A stretch of 64,000 nt of DNA from Rhizobium sp. 18055 (GTDB lineage: Bacteria; Pseudomonadota; Alphaproteobacteria; Rhizobiales; Rhizobiaceae), in NCBI RefSeq assembly GCF_902706285.1, contig NZ_CACSKD010000001.1, positions 558,001 to 622,000 of the forward strand. The letters are read 5' to 3'. The notes under the pieces were generated by a model. It did no database searches. It had not been told where the DNA came from and saw nothing but the letters and a program-made list of their open reading frames with translations. A program made the position numbers and the translations under genes. Every line of letters starts with the position of its first letter. Positions within the stretch are counted from its first letter, which is position 1. Of this stretch, positions 55,401 to 64,000 are shown piece after piece.

Positions 55401-56641
55401 GCCTTGGGCTCCAATCTCAGCTTAAGATCGTTGCTGTCGGCGGCAAGGTCGAGTCCCGCAAGGGAAAAGCGGATCGGCTGTTGCGGCGCTGCATCGATGC
55501 GCATCTCGCGCAACGGCGTGCCACTGGCATCGGACAGGACCAATCGCCCGCGTGCAGCGCCGTCCGCCCGCAGATTGAGAGCGGGTGCAGCACCCACGCC
55601 TTTTGCCGTCAGGCGTTGCGGCACGACATATTTCAATCCCTTGCCCGCAATGACGTTACGCCCGCGTCCTTCACTGCGTTCCGCTCTTGCCGGGGCCTTG
55701 AGTTCGGCGGCAATGGCGCGGGCGACGCGGCGTCCTTCGGCCCAGCAGTGGCCGGCCGTCTCGATCGGATGAACGACGTTTCCGGCTGCGAATATATGGG
55801 GGTCGGAGCTTCGCCCATGCTGATCGATAGCAGGCCCTCCGGTTCCCCGGTCCAGCGCAAGCCCGCTCGCCTCGGCAAGCGCCGCCTCTGCCACGAAACG
55901 ACCGGACAAAATCACACCGTCGCAGTCGAGCACTGTTTCCGCTCCGCCCTGCCGCCGTACATGCACGGAGGTCACCCGCGGACTGCCTTCGATGGCAAGG
56001 ATTTCGGTACCGGTCATGAGGGGCACGCTTAGCAGATACGGCATTGCGAAAAAGGAACGCCGCGCCTGTGGCAGCGGTTGGCTTTCGACCATCGCGACCG
56101 GACGGATCCCGTGGCTTCGACAGGTGAGGATGGCCGACAGAGACACCAGTTCGCTGCCAACGATGATGGGGCGGCGAAACGGCACGCGGTGCTCCTGATA
56201 AATGAAAGCCTGAAGCGCAGCGGTATTCATCACGCCCGACGGGCGCAGGCCAGGCACCAGCAACTGCGCGCGGGTAGCCTCCCGCGCTCCCGTGGCGATC
56301 AGGATGATGGTGGCCTGAAGCGTCAGAATGCCATCGGGGCTGGCGACCGTCAGAATGCCACCGGGGCCAGTGCCGACAACGGTGTGTTTCGTCAGGATGG
56401 TGACGCCGGCCTCGTTCGCCGTGTTCACCAGCCGGTGGGCATAGGCCGGACCTGTCAGGATACGGGCGAATTCGCGTAGGCCGAACGGGGGATGCCCGCA
56501 ATGTCGGGGAATGCCGCCGGCCTCGGCGCTTCGTTCCAGGATGACGACCCGCGCCACACCCATTCGCTTGAGTTCCGTGGCTGCAGAAAGGCCCGTCGGA
56601 CCGCCGCCGACGATGGCGACATCATATGTGTTTTCGCTCAT
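55397..56641 (-). CDS. FAD/NAD-dependent oxidoreductase
   Basis: A 414-residue flavoprotein with the dinucleotide-binding motif VAIVGGGPTGLSAATEL at residue ~8 and the pyridine-nucleotide disulphide oxidoreductase fold, including ATGAREATR and IFAAGNVVHPIETAGH. No redox-active Cys pair is visible. A C-terminal extension of ~80 residues follows the usual end. The ATG at 56641 has GGAGG upstream and overlaps the preceding stop by 4 nt. Similar three-gene sets (glycerol-3-phosphate-dehydrogenase-like flavoprotein, this type of oxidoreductase, glycerol kinase) occur in other bacteria. Confidence 0.83.
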   Translation of the reverse strand: MSENTYDVAIVGGGPTGLSAATELKRMGVARVVILERSAEAGGIPRHCGHPPFGLREFARILTGPAYAHRLVNTANEAGVTILTKHTVVGTGPGGILTVASPDGILTLQATIILIATGAREATRAQLLVPGLRPSGVMNTAALQAFIYQEHRVPFRRPIIVGSELVSLSAILTCRSHGIRPVAMVESQPLPQARRSFFAMPYLLSVPLMTGTEILAIEGSPRVTSVHVRRQGGAETVLDCDGVILSGRFVAEAALAEASGLALDRGTGGPAIDQHGRSSDPHIFAAGNVVHPIETAGHCWAEGRRVARAIAAELKAPARAERSEGRGRNVIAGKGLKYVVPQRLTAKGVGAAPALNLRADGAARGRLVLSDASGTPLREMRIDAAPQQPIRFSLAGLDLAADSNDLKLRLEPKA

Positions 56642-58032
56642 CGCGCCGCCTCCGGCACAAGCGGCACGGACAACCTGCCCTCGGACAGGCTTGCCAGACG
56701 GGCGAGGCAGTTGAAACCCTGACAACGCCCCATGGCGCAGCGCGTTCGCCGCCTGAGCCCGCCGAAATCGCCCGGCGGCAATGGACTTGCCAGCGCCGCG
56801 TCGATTTCCCGGCCCGTCACCATTTCGCAATGACAGACGATGCCGTCATGTCCGGGCATCTGCCAGTCGCGCGTGAGGTGTTCGGCCAGATTGGGCAATG
56901 GATCGATCGGCGTTTCTGCCGGACGACTGCCGCTGACAGTCTGGCTTTGGGACCAGAGCGCCTGAACGTGACGGGCAATACCCAGAGCTGCGGTCAATCC
57001 GGTGGAGCGTATGCCCCCGGCGCAGTAATAGCCCTTCTCGGGCAAACTGTGGACACGGTAATGCTTTTCTTCCGAAGCCGGCCGCAGCCCGGCATAGACC
57101 GCGGTCACCTGCGCCTCTGCCAGCGCCGGCACGAGCTCCACGGCCTTGGCGATCAGCATCTCAAGTTCCGGCCGTGTCACGTCGGGGCGTTCGCGATCCT
57201 CCTGCTCTTCTGCCGTCGGGCCGACCAGCAGATTGCCGAATATCGTCCGCGTCAACACCACACCCTTGGTGCGGGCTGTCGGTACCGGCAGGAGGATGGT
57301 GCGCAGATGCCTGGCGGCCGCCTTGTCGAAGACGACGAACTGTCCCTTGCGGGGACGAATCTCGAACTGCGCTTCGCCGAGCAGCATCTGCTCGATGCGG
57401 TCACCTTGAATGCCCGCGCAGTTGATGACGCTACGAGCGGTCATTGCGCCTGCCTGCGTGTTCAGATGCCATATCCCGCCATCGAAATCAGCCGATTGCA
57501 GTCCCGCATTGAAATGAAACCGGGCACCCAGCGCTTTTGCCTGCGTTGCATAGGCAAGCGGTGCCGACCATGGGTCGATAATCACCTCCCGCGGCACCAG
57601 CAACGCTGCACGCACATGGGCGGCCAACGCCGGCTCGCGGGAAAGCACTTCGGCACGGCTGAGCAGCCTGGCGTCCGCAACGCCGTTCAACAGTGCCTGA
57701 TCCAGCAATTCGGGCAAGCGTTCCTCCTCGCTGCCGTCCCATGCCGCGACCATTGCCCCGGTTTCCAACACTGGCAGATTGAAGCCGCCGCGGATTTCCA
57801 TGTACTCGTCATATCCTGCTTGCATGCATTCCAATTCGACACTGTCGGGCGGCGCGTCGAAGCCGGTATGCAGGATGGCGCTGTTGGCTTTCGATGCGCC
57901 GGACAGAATGTCCGGCGCTCGTTCCAGAACGATGACAGCAGCACCCTCAAGCGCAAGGCGGCGCGCCATTGCGCAGCCGACAACGCCGGCACCGATGATG
58001 ATCGCGTCTGCAGGATCGCCGAATGCGGTCAC
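56638..58032 (-). CDS. GlpA-like FAD-dependent dehydrogenase with 2Fe-2S BFD domain
   Basis: A 464-residue flavoprotein of the DAO/GlpA family. It has the N-terminal FAD motif AIIIGAGVVGCAMARRL, the substrate-side segment SGASKANSAILHTGFDAPPD, and a C-terminal BFD-like 2Fe-2S domain with CHCEMVTGREID and RCAMGRCQGFNC. This matches glycerol-3-phosphate or 2-hydroxyglutarate type dehydrogenases. The GTG at 58032 is preferred because GGAG lies eight bases upstream; a GTG at 58059 is also possible. First gene of a three-gene operon. Confidence 0.83.
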   Translation of the reverse strand: MTAFGDPADAIIIGAGVVGCAMARRLALEGAAVIVLERAPDILSGASKANSAILHTGFDAPPDSVELECMQAGYDEYMEIRGGFNLPVLETGAMVAAWDGSEEERLPELLDQALLNGVADARLLSRAEVLSREPALAAHVRAALLVPREVIIDPWSAPLAYATQAKALGARFHFNAGLQSADFDGGIWHLNTQAGAMTARSVINCAGIQGDRIEQMLLGEAQFEIRPRKGQFVVFDKAAARHLRTILLPVPTARTKGVVLTRTIFGNLLVGPTAEEQEDRERPDVTRPELEMLIAKAVELVPALAEAQVTAVYAGLRPASEEKHYRVHSLPEKGYYCAGGIRSTGLTAALGIARHVQALWSQSQTVSGSRPAETPIDPLPNLAEHLTRDWQMPGHDGIVCHCEMVTGREIDAALASPLPPGDFGGLRRRTRCAMGRCQGFNCLARLASLSEGRLSVPLVPEAAR

Positions 58033-58314
58033 AGGGCACTCCGTTGCTGGCAATGGCACCGTGTCCGGCGACCTATGAGGAAAACCAAGACCTCATGCTT
58101 ATCGCCTCTCCAACATTTTGACGAGCCAAAATTGTACGTTCGGTCATCTTTCTGACCGAATACGTTCTTTTCATGCCCGACCTAATCATGCTAATAGGCG
58201 GCATGGCTGATGATCGTTGCGGCTGCTGCTACCGCGGGGTGTCCGTCAAAAGCAACGGACCAGAGGCGGGCGCTCAGCTCACAGCCGCCAATTTTCTGCA
58301 TTGAGGTAACGGAT
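58033..58314. other. Divergent promoter region of the kinase/flavoprotein and YdiJ-like operons
   Basis: A 282-nt region without a gene of its own. An AT-rich block at 58105-58180 contains a 22-bp dyad (58139-58160), a likely operator for the DeoR regulator encoded at 61182. The large dehydrogenase frame is open back to 58210, but that part is not conserved-looking. Confidence 0.55.
58139..58160. promoter_or_regulatory. Perfect 8-bp dyad, candidate DeoR operator
   Basis: TTCGGTCA-TCTTTC-TGACCGAA. DeoR/GlpR-type operators often carry TTCG-containing half-sites. It lies between divergent operons, one of which ends in a deoR-family gene. ACGTTC occurs at 58137-58142 and again at 58162-58167. 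Confidence 0.5.
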
Positions 58315-61185
58315 TTGAAGTCTCCAGATCGGCTGCAGCCCGCGGACTACCGCGCATTTGTCGCTGCGTTGAAAGCAACCGGTTTTCGCGGCGAAGCGAG
58401 CGTCGCTTCTTCGGATCGGGTCGTCCTGGCGACCGACAATTCCATCTACCAGCTCCTGCCGGATGCCGTCGCCTGGCCGTTGGATGAGGACGACCTGGTG
58501 CGGATCGCCCGCCTGATTGAAGAACCACGATTTCACGACATCGTGCTACGGCCCCGCGGCGGCGGCACCGGCACCAACGGCCAGTCGCTCGGCAACGGCC
58601 TGATGGTGGACTGTTCGCGCCACATGACCGCCATCCTGGAGATCAATGCCGAGGAAGGCTGGGTGCGGGTGCAGCCGGGCGTGATCAAGGATCAGCTGAA
58701 TGCGGCACTAAAACCGCTTGGCCTGTTCTTTGCCCCGGAACTCTCCACCTCCTCGCGTGCAACGCTCGGCGGCATGATCTCCACCGACGCCTGTGGACAA
58801 GGGTCCTGCGTCTACGGCAAGACATCGAACCACGTCCTGAACCTGCGCGCCGTTCTGGTTGGCGGCGAGGTCCTGGAAACCCGCCGCGCCGCCCTCGACC
58901 CGACGGTCGGCGGACGCTCCGGCGAGATCCTTGCTTGTCTCGACGATATCTCCAGCAGCCAGGCAGACCTGATTACGGCGCGCTTTCCCAAACTCAACCG
59001 ATCGCTGACGGGTTATGATCTGGCCCATATTCGCGAAGGTGAAACCATCGATCCGGTCGCCGTGCTCTGCGGTTCGGAAGGGACGCTCGGGCTGATCGCG
59101 CAGGCAAGGCTTCGGGTGTTGCCGATCCCGAAGGCCGCATCGCTAATCCTGATCTTCTATTCCGATTTCCAGTCGGCGCTCCGCGATGCGCGCGAGATCG
59201 CCGTACTCGGTGCGACCTCGGTCGAAACCATCGACAGCCGCGTGCTCGGACTGGCGCGCGAGGAACCGACGTTTTCCGCGGTCGCGCATTTGTTCCCGCA
59301 AGCGATAGCGCAAGGCGTCAACATCGTTGAATTCACCGACGACGATCCAAAAGCCCTTGAGGCACGGGTTGCGACGCTGTTGGCACAGCTGGCAGCCCTG
59401 CCCGCGCGCTTGGTCATGACGGTTGCCAGGGGCCGCGAAGTGGAATTGGTCTGGGGCCTGCGCAAGACTGCCGTGGGATTGCTGGGGCGTGCCGGCGGCG
59501 AAAAACGGCCGATCCCCTTCGTCGAGGATTGCGCAGTTCCGCCCGAAAATCTCGAACCGTTCATCGCCGGCTTCCGGGCGATCCTCGATCATGAGGGACT
59601 GGATTACGGGATGTTCGGCCATGTCGATGCGGGCGTCCTGCATGTTCGGCCGGCGATCGATCTGACCGACCCTGCCCAGGAACCGCTCATCCGGCGCATT
59701 ACCGAAGCAGTCGTCGCGCTGGCCGCCACGCATGGCGGCCTTCTATGGGGTGAGCACGGCAAGGGTGTTCGCTCGGAATTCGTGCCTGAAGTTTTCGGTC
59801 CGCTCTACCCATCGCTTCAGCGCATCAAGGCGGCGTTCGATCCGCGAAACCAGATGAACCCCGGCAAGATTGCCACGCCTGACAATAGCCCCTTGTGGAA
59901 AATCGACGAGGTGGCGATGCGCGGTCAGAACGACCGTACCGTTCCGGACGACCTGCGCAAGGTCTACACCTCCGCGTTCGGCTGCAACGGCAACGGTGCC
60001 TGCTTCAACCGCACACTCGATGACGTCATGTGCCCTTCCTACAAGGTGACCGGCGACCGGCGCCACTCGCCGAAAGGCCGAGCGGGACTGGTGCGCGAGT
60101 GGCTGCGGCAGGGCGGCCCCGACGGCCATGCCGATCCGCAATTCGAAATCGAGGTCAAGGAAGCGATCGAAGGCTGTCTCAGCTGCGGCGCCTGCACAAG
60201 CCAATGTCCCGTGCGCGTCGACATTCCCTCGATCCGCGCCCAGTTTCTCGATGGTTTCTATCGCCGCCATCGGCGGTCGTTGCGCGACATCGCACTTGCC
60301 CATCTGGAAGGCCTGCTGCCGCTTGCCGCAAAGTTCCGATGGGGTTTCAACATGATGACCGATGGGCCGGGAACGGCACTGATGGCGGCCATCGGCCTGA
60401 CGGCGCTGCCGCGCATGCCCCGGCAGGCGCGCGGGCTGCGCTGGCTGAAACCATCGGATATCGGCAATCTCGACCCAAAGCTCGACGTGGTCCTGATACC
60501 GGATGCTTTCACCCAGTTTTTCGAGCCGCAGATCGTCGCTGATCTCGAGGCGGTGCTTGCCCGGCTACAGAAGAGACTGTGGATTGCCCCCTATCGGCCG
60601 TCTGGTAAAGCCCGCAAGGTTCTCGGGCGGCTTGCCGGATTTGCAAGGCAGGCACGGCGGCAGACAGAAAGCTTGCGCGTGATCGCGGCAACCGGCGTGC
60701 CGCTCATGGGACTGGAGCCACCGGTCACACTGTCCTATCGCCATGACTATCCCGACGACATGCCAGCAGTAGCGCTGCCACAGGACATGCTCGCGCCACT
60801 GATAGCCGCGTTGCCTGAGCAAGCATCAGACATTTCCGTGCGGCTCCTGCCCCATTGCAGCGAACGGGTACTGGGCGCTGCAGCCACGGCCGAGTGGCAG
60901 ATCATTTTCGCGCGTCTCGGCATCAAGCTCGATACGCCTGCCACCGGCTGCTGCGGCATGGCAGGGATGTGGGGTCATGAGGCGGTCAACCGCGAGAAGT
61001 CGACGTCGATCTTTGCCCACAGCTGGCAGGCAGCGACAGGGCCGGGCGCCGATGTCATCCTGGCCACGGGGTTCTCCTGTCGATGCCAGACCAGGCATTT
61101 GACCGGCGCCAATCTGCAGCACCCTGTGTCGCTGCTGCGGCGGCTTCTGGACATGCCCATAGCGATTGAAGGCCTAAAAAAATGA
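58315..61185 (+). CDS. FAD-linked oxidase / 4Fe-4S dehydrogenase (YdiJ-like)
   Basis: A 956-residue protein with a VAO-type FAD domain (LRPRGGGTGTNGQSLGNGL; STSSRATLGGMISTDACGQG), an FAD-oxidase C domain (YGMFGHVDAGVLHVRP), a 4Fe-4S ferredoxin module (CLSCGACTSQCPVRVD) and a C-terminal Cys-rich CCG-type region (TGCCGMAGMWGHE). This is the layout of E. coli YdiJ, a D-2-hydroxyglutarate/D-lactate-type dehydrogenase. The TTG at 58315 is chosen because TGAGG lies seven bases upstream and homology appears to begin there. It overlaps the deoR gene by 4 nt. Confidence 0.85.
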   Translation: MKSPDRLQPADYRAFVAALKATGFRGEASVASSDRVVLATDNSIYQLLPDAVAWPLDEDDLVRIARLIEEPRFHDIVLRPRGGGTGTNGQSLGNGLMVDCSRHMTAILEINAEEGWVRVQPGVIKDQLNAALKPLGLFFAPELSTSSRATLGGMISTDACGQGSCVYGKTSNHVLNLRAVLVGGEVLETRRAALDPTVGGRSGEILACLDDISSSQADLITARFPKLNRSLTGYDLAHIREGETIDPVAVLCGSEGTLGLIAQARLRVLPIPKAASLILIFYSDFQSALRDAREIAVLGATSVETIDSRVLGLAREEPTFSAVAHLFPQAIAQGVNIVEFTDDDPKALEARVATLLAQLAALPARLVMTVARGREVELVWGLRKTAVGLLGRAGGEKRPIPFVEDCAVPPENLEPFIAGFRAILDHEGLDYGMFGHVDAGVLHVRPAIDLTDPAQEPLIRRITEAVVALAATHGGLLWGEHGKGVRSEFVPEVFGPLYPSLQRIKAAFDPRNQMNPGKIATPDNSPLWKIDEVAMRGQNDRTVPDDLRKVYTSAFGCNGNGACFNRTLDDVMCPSYKVTGDRRHSPKGRAGLVREWLRQGGPDGHADPQFEIEVKEAIEGCLSCGACTSQCPVRVDIPSIRAQFLDGFYRRHRRSLRDIALAHLEGLLPLAAKFRWGFNMMTDGPGTALMAAIGLTALPRMPRQARGLRWLKPSDIGNLDPKLDVVLIPDAFTQFFEPQIVADLEAVLARLQKRLWIAPYRPSGKARKVLGRLAGFARQARRQTESLRVIAATGVPLMGLEPPVTLSYRHDYPDDMPAVALPQDMLAPLIAALPEQASDISVRLLPHCSERVLGAAATAEWQIIFARLGIKLDTPATGCCGMAGMWGHEAVNREKSTSIFAHSWQAATGPGADVILATGFSCRCQTRHLTGANLQHPVSLLRRLLDMPIAIEGLKK

Positions 61186-61967
61186 AGCCAGCGGGGAGGC
61201 GCGACCAGATACTTCGACTTCTCGAAGAGACCGGCGAAGTCACCGTGAACGATCTGGCCGCGCGCTTTGGTGCATCGCGCGAGACCGTCAGGCGTGATCT
61301 TTCGGATCTCGACGCCGGCGGTCGCATTCGCAAGTTCCATGGTGGCGCGCGCGCCATGAACCTTAGAGACGCCTCGTTGCACGAGAGCGAATTCGATACG
61401 CGCATGAAAGAGCGAAGAACCGAGAAGAATGCGATCGCCCGCAGAGCCGCGGAGCTGTTCCCCGAAGGCTCCGTGCTGTTCATCGACACCGGATCGACCA
61501 CCATCGCTTTTGCCCATGCGCTCGCCCGGCGCCGCAACATCACGGTCATCACCAACTCGCCGCAAATCGCCCGAATTTTGAGCCAGCCGGAAACGCGCCA
61601 CCATGTTTATCTGGTGGGTGGCGAAGTGGCCGCGGAAGGGCGCGAAACCTTGGGGGCGATGGCCACGGCGCAGATTGCACAGTTCAAGGCGGAGCATGCC
61701 GTTTTGACTGTCGGGACGATAACGACGACGGCTATTATGGACTACGACTTGCGCGAGACAGAAATGGCCCGCGCCATGATTTCACAGGCCCAGAGCGTCA
61801 CGGTTCTGGCCGACCACCACAAACTCGGTCGGCCCGCCGTTTTCCAGGTGGCGGAGCTGGCCACGATCGCACGCCTGGTCACCGATCGCCAGCCCGACCC
61901 GGATATGGCAGCAGCCCTTGCCGCCGCCGGCGTCGAGATCGTACTCGCCGATCCGGACCTTCCCTGA
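61182..61967 (+). CDS. DeoR-family transcriptional regulator
   Basis: A 261-residue DeoR/GlpR-type repressor. The N-terminal HTH is VNDLAARFGASRETVRRDLSDL and the C-terminal sensor domain contains IDTGSTTIAFAHAL and ADHHKLGRPA, which bind a phosphorylated sugar or polyol. Its start overlaps the dehydrogenase stop (ATGA), so it is co-transcribed with the enzyme it probably controls, along with the divergent kinase/flavoprotein operon. Confidence 0.9.
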   Translation: MKPAGRRDQILRLLEETGEVTVNDLAARFGASRETVRRDLSDLDAGGRIRKFHGGARAMNLRDASLHESEFDTRMKERRTEKNAIARRAAELFPEGSVLFIDTGSTTIAFAHALARRRNITVITNSPQIARILSQPETRHHVYLVGGEVAAEGRETLGAMATAQIAQFKAEHAVLTVGTITTTAIMDYDLRETEMARAMISQAQSVTVLADHHKLGRPAVFQVAELATIARLVTDRQPDPDMAAALAAAGVEIVLADPDLP

Positions 61968-62048
61968 TCGGAACGAACCGACCCGCATAGTCACCCCGGA
62001 TATCGCATGTCTCCTCAACCAATTTTCGAGTGGCCAAAAGCAGTAGAA

Positions 62049-62064
62049 ATGTTAGCGATATCAT
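62049..62064. promoter_or_regulatory. IdnR/GntR-like operator, distal
   Basis: ATGTTAGCGATATCAT fits ATGWTA-NCGN-TAWCAT, with the central CpG typical of LacI-family sites. It lies 194 nt upstream of the regulator start. Confidence 0.55.
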
Positions 62065-62191
62065 TGCGCTCTCTGCGGAAAATGATAGTTTTGGCGAATG
62101 GTGGGCGAGAGCAGTGAAGATAAACGCGCGATAAGTTCGGTAAAGTAATGGATAGCGTTGTCAGACGTGACCAGCGCCCTTCTCTATTTTT

Positions 62192-62207
62192 ATGATAGCG
62201 ATAACGA
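62192..62207. promoter_or_regulatory. IdnR/GntR-like operator, proximal
   Basis: ATGATAGCGATAACGA, perfect in the left half and four of six in the right half of ATGWTA-NCGN-TAWCAT. It lies 51 nt before the regulator start, about 13 helical turns from the distal site, which would allow looping. Confidence 0.45.
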
Positions 62208-62258
62208 TGATACACGGCGATCTCTGGCGGTGGGATCGGCCGACGAGCGGGGGAAAAA

Positions 62259-63311
62259 TTGAAGAAAGTCGGCAACGTTAGAGGCGGGCTATCTCGCACG
62301 GCGGACATTCAGAAGCTGACGATGGCCGAAGTTGCCAAACACGTCGGCGTCTCCGCGATGACCGTCTCGCGCGCTTTCCGGCAGGACGCAAGTGTCTCGG
62401 AAGAAACACGAAGGCGCATCATGGATGCTGTCGATGCGCTGGGTTACGTGCTCGACCAGTCCGCGGGCAGCCTCTCGTCGCGCCGCACCGGCTTCATCGC
62501 CGCGCTTGTGCCCTCCATCAACAACTCCAATTTTTCCGACACCGCACGCGGCATCACCGATGCGCTCGAGAATACCGGGCTGCAACTGCTGTTGGGCTAT
62601 ACCGACTATGCTCCCGATAAGGAGGAGCAACTGATCGAGGCGATGCTGCGCCGCCGCCCGGAGGGAATCATCTTGACCGGCGGCCAGCACACATCCAGGG
62701 CACGTCGTATGCTTGAGAAGGCGGGAATTCCCGTCGTCGAAACATGGGAGATCCCGGAAACTCCGATCAATCACGTGGTCGGTTTTTCCAACGGAGAGGC
62801 TATGTCGCTGCTGGTGCGGGAACTCGCCGCCAAAGGCTATCGCAAGTTTGGCTACATTGGCGGGACAACGGCGCGCGACACCCGCGGCAGTCAGCGCCGG
62901 AGCGGTTTTCTGAAGACCGTCGAGGCTCTGGGGCTTGAAACCGACCGTGTGATTTCTTTCGGCGTTCCGCCGATCACCATGGAGCAAGGCGGCCAGGCAA
63001 TTATCAGCATGCTGGAGCGCTGGCCGGACACCGAAGTCGTACTCTGCGTGTCGGATCTATCGGCCTTTGGCGCTTTGATGGAATGTCAGCGCAGAGGTCT
63101 GCGGGTGCCTCAGGACATCGCCATTGCCGGTTTCGGCGATTATGAGATCTCATCCATCTGTCACCCACGCATGACGACGATCAATGTGGATTGCTATGGC
63201 ATCGGCAAGCAGGCAGCTGTACGCCTGCTCGATGCGCTTCAGAATGACGATGAACGTGCCGGCGACATCACCTTGACCGGCTACCGCGTGGTCTTACGCG
63301 AAAGCACATAA
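62259..63311 (+). CDS. LacI-family regulator, IdnR/GntR-like
   Basis: A 350-residue LacI-type repressor. The HTH is TMAEVAKHVGVSAMTVSRAFRQ, the hinge ALGYVLDQSAGSLSSRR, and the sugar-binding domain follows (GFIAALVPSINNSNFSDTARG; GIILTGGQHT; AIAGFGDYEIS). The pattern resembles E. coli IdnR/GntR. The TTG at 62259 follows GGGGGA; an ATG at 62322 would cut into the HTH. The convergent neighbour is an L-idonate 5-dehydrogenase gene, so gluconate/idonate is the likely signal. Confidence 0.87.
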   Translation: MKKVGNVRGGLSRTADIQKLTMAEVAKHVGVSAMTVSRAFRQDASVSEETRRRIMDAVDALGYVLDQSAGSLSSRRTGFIAALVPSINNSNFSDTARGITDALENTGLQLLLGYTDYAPDKEEQLIEAMLRRRPEGIILTGGQHTSRARRMLEKAGIPVVETWEIPETPINHVVGFSNGEAMSLLVRELAAKGYRKFGYIGGTTARDTRGSQRRSGFLKTVEALGLETDRVISFGVPPITMEQGGQAIISMLERWPDTEVVLCVSDLSAFGALMECQRRGLRVPQDIAIAGFGDYEISSICHPRMTTINVDCYGIGKQAAVRLLDALQNDDERAGDITLTGYRVVLREST

Positions 63312-63328
63312 CAAGGCTCGATTGACCG

Positions 63329-64000
63329 CTAGAACGACAGTTGCACCTTCATCGAGCGGCTTCGATCACCGGCCGCCTCGAAGGCAGCAATGGCATCGTC
63401 GATACCGTAGATCCCGGTGAGCAGAGGCTTCAGGTCCACCCTGCCCGCATTGATCAGATCGACGGCGAGCCCGAATTCCTCATGGAAGCGGAACGTGCCC
63501 TTCATCTCGATCTCCTTGGCCACCACCATGTTCTGCGGGATCGACACGTCGCCGCCGAGTCCGAGTTGCACCAGCACCGAACGCGGCTTCAGCACCTCCA
63601 GCCCCGATCGCACCGCCTGGCCATTGCCGGAGGCCTCGAAGTGGACGTCGAAATAGCCCTTGTTGGCGGCGTAGGCCGACAAATCCTCCGGGTTGGCCGC
63701 AACGTTGATCGTCCTGTCGGCGCCGATCTCGCGCGCCTTGTCCAGCACGGCATCCATCACGTCGGTGGCAACGATCTCGCGGGCGCCGTGAGCGCGGGCG
63801 GCGATGATCGCCAGCGCGCCGATCGGGCCGCAGCCGGTTACCAGCACGCGCTTGCCCAGAAGCGAGCCGGCACGCGACACCGCATGCAGGGTGACGGCAA
63901 ACGGCTCCGCAAACGCCGCCTCGTTGATCGAGACGCCGTCCGCCACCTTGTGGCACTGCCACTGCTCGGCGACCAGGCGCTGGCGAAAGGCGCCTTGAAT
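63329..64000 (-). CDS. idnD: L-idonate 5-dehydrogenase (C-terminal part)
   Basis: The last 223 residues of a zinc-type medium-chain alcohol dehydrogenase; the 5' part lies beyond the window. The visible part runs from FRQRLVAEQWQCHKVADGVS into EAAFAEPFAVTLHAV, the NAD-binding VLVTGCGPIGALAI and the C-terminal GIYGIDDAIAAFEAAGDR. This suits L-idonate 5-dehydrogenase, which makes 5-keto-D-gluconate. It converges with the LacI regulator gene, 17 nt apart. Confidence 0.85.
   Translation of the reverse strand: MQGAFRQRLVAEQWQCHKVADGVSINEAAFAEPFAVTLHAVSRAGSLLGKRVLVTGCGPIGALAIIAARAHGAREIVATDVMDAVLDKAREIGADRTINVAANPEDLSAYAANKGYFDVHFEASGNGQAVRSGLEVLKPRSVLVQLGLGGDVSIPQNMVVAKEIEMKGTFRFHEEFGLAVDLINAGRVDLKPLLTGIYGIDDAIAAFEAAGDRSRSMKVQLSF

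Larger units (their letters stand above)
61968..62258 (+). promoter_or_regulatory. Upstream region of the lacI-type gene
   Basis: A 291-nt AT-richer region with two IdnR/GntR-like palindromes (62049-62064 and 62192-62207). No gene is seen. Confidence 0.55.

Noticed and set aside
1..64000. tRNA or rRNA genes, CRISPR arrays, insertion sequences, attachment sites
   Set aside because: Checked by eye through gaps between genes; no cloverleaf-like ends, regular repeats, transposase or integrase motifs were seen.

Overview
The window reads as a chromosome or chromid segment of an alphaproteobacterium of the Rhizobiaceae type (Rhizobium, Agrobacterium, Ensifer and relatives). This is inferred from the order nasS-nrtABC-nirBD-nasA-cysG, the high GC content, the alphaproteobacterial porin, the density of ABC uptake operons, and the pairing of an IdnR-like LacI regulator with L-idonate 5-dehydrogenase. 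No tRNA, rRNA, CRISPR array, transposase or prophage gene was seen.

Region 1 (1-10819) is a complete assimilatory nitrate operon on the + strand behind the 3' end of a NasS-type nitrate sensor: nrtA, nrtB, nrtC, nirB, nirD, nasA, cysG. A good sigma-54 promoter (558-573) lies upstream. It is followed at once by a hairpin with an A1/G4 hexaloop (588-605) and a U-tract attenuator before nrtA, which fits NtrC control plus NasS/NasT antitermination.

Region 2 (11100-34436) is an accessory stress-type island. On the minus strand it holds a SulP transporter, two 563-residue AspT-family exchangers, a large Orn/Lys/Arg decarboxylase and an aspartate 4-decarboxylase, together a plausible amino-acid-decarboxylation / proton-consumption module. 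Next come a two-helix K+ channel, an unknown 155-residue protein, an operon of small protein-DUF3300-DUF2950, an operon of DUF3302-HlyD-PPK2-AI-2E exporter, a FixJ-like response regulator that has lost its phospho-accepting Asp, and two convergent paralogues with a winged-helix-like N-terminus and a membrane anchor. Seven short sites with a GNTAC-N5-GYTAC core sit 68-123 nt upstream of start codons across this island. They suggest one dedicated regulon and are the main candidate for something undescribed.

Region 3 (34634-44910) holds a porin, a decayed ABC ATPase, a peptide-type ABC operon with a fused permease-ATPase and a creatininase-family hydrolase, then a LysR regulator divergent from a GhrA-type 2-hydroxyacid dehydrogenase.

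Region 4 (45258-53940) is a second uptake and catabolic run: a PotD/A/B/C-like transporter, an RraA-family protein, a gamma-glutamyltransferase-family enzyme, an SDR and a class III aminotransferase. This suggests catabolism of a gamma-glutamyl or amine-type compound.

Region 5 (53985-64000) has a minus-strand FGGY kinase plus two flavoproteins. It is divergent from a large FAD/Fe-S dehydrogenase and a DeoR regulator, with a 22-bp dyad between them. It ends with a LacI regulator carrying two IdnR/GntR-like operators and a truncated L-idonate 5-dehydrogenase gene.
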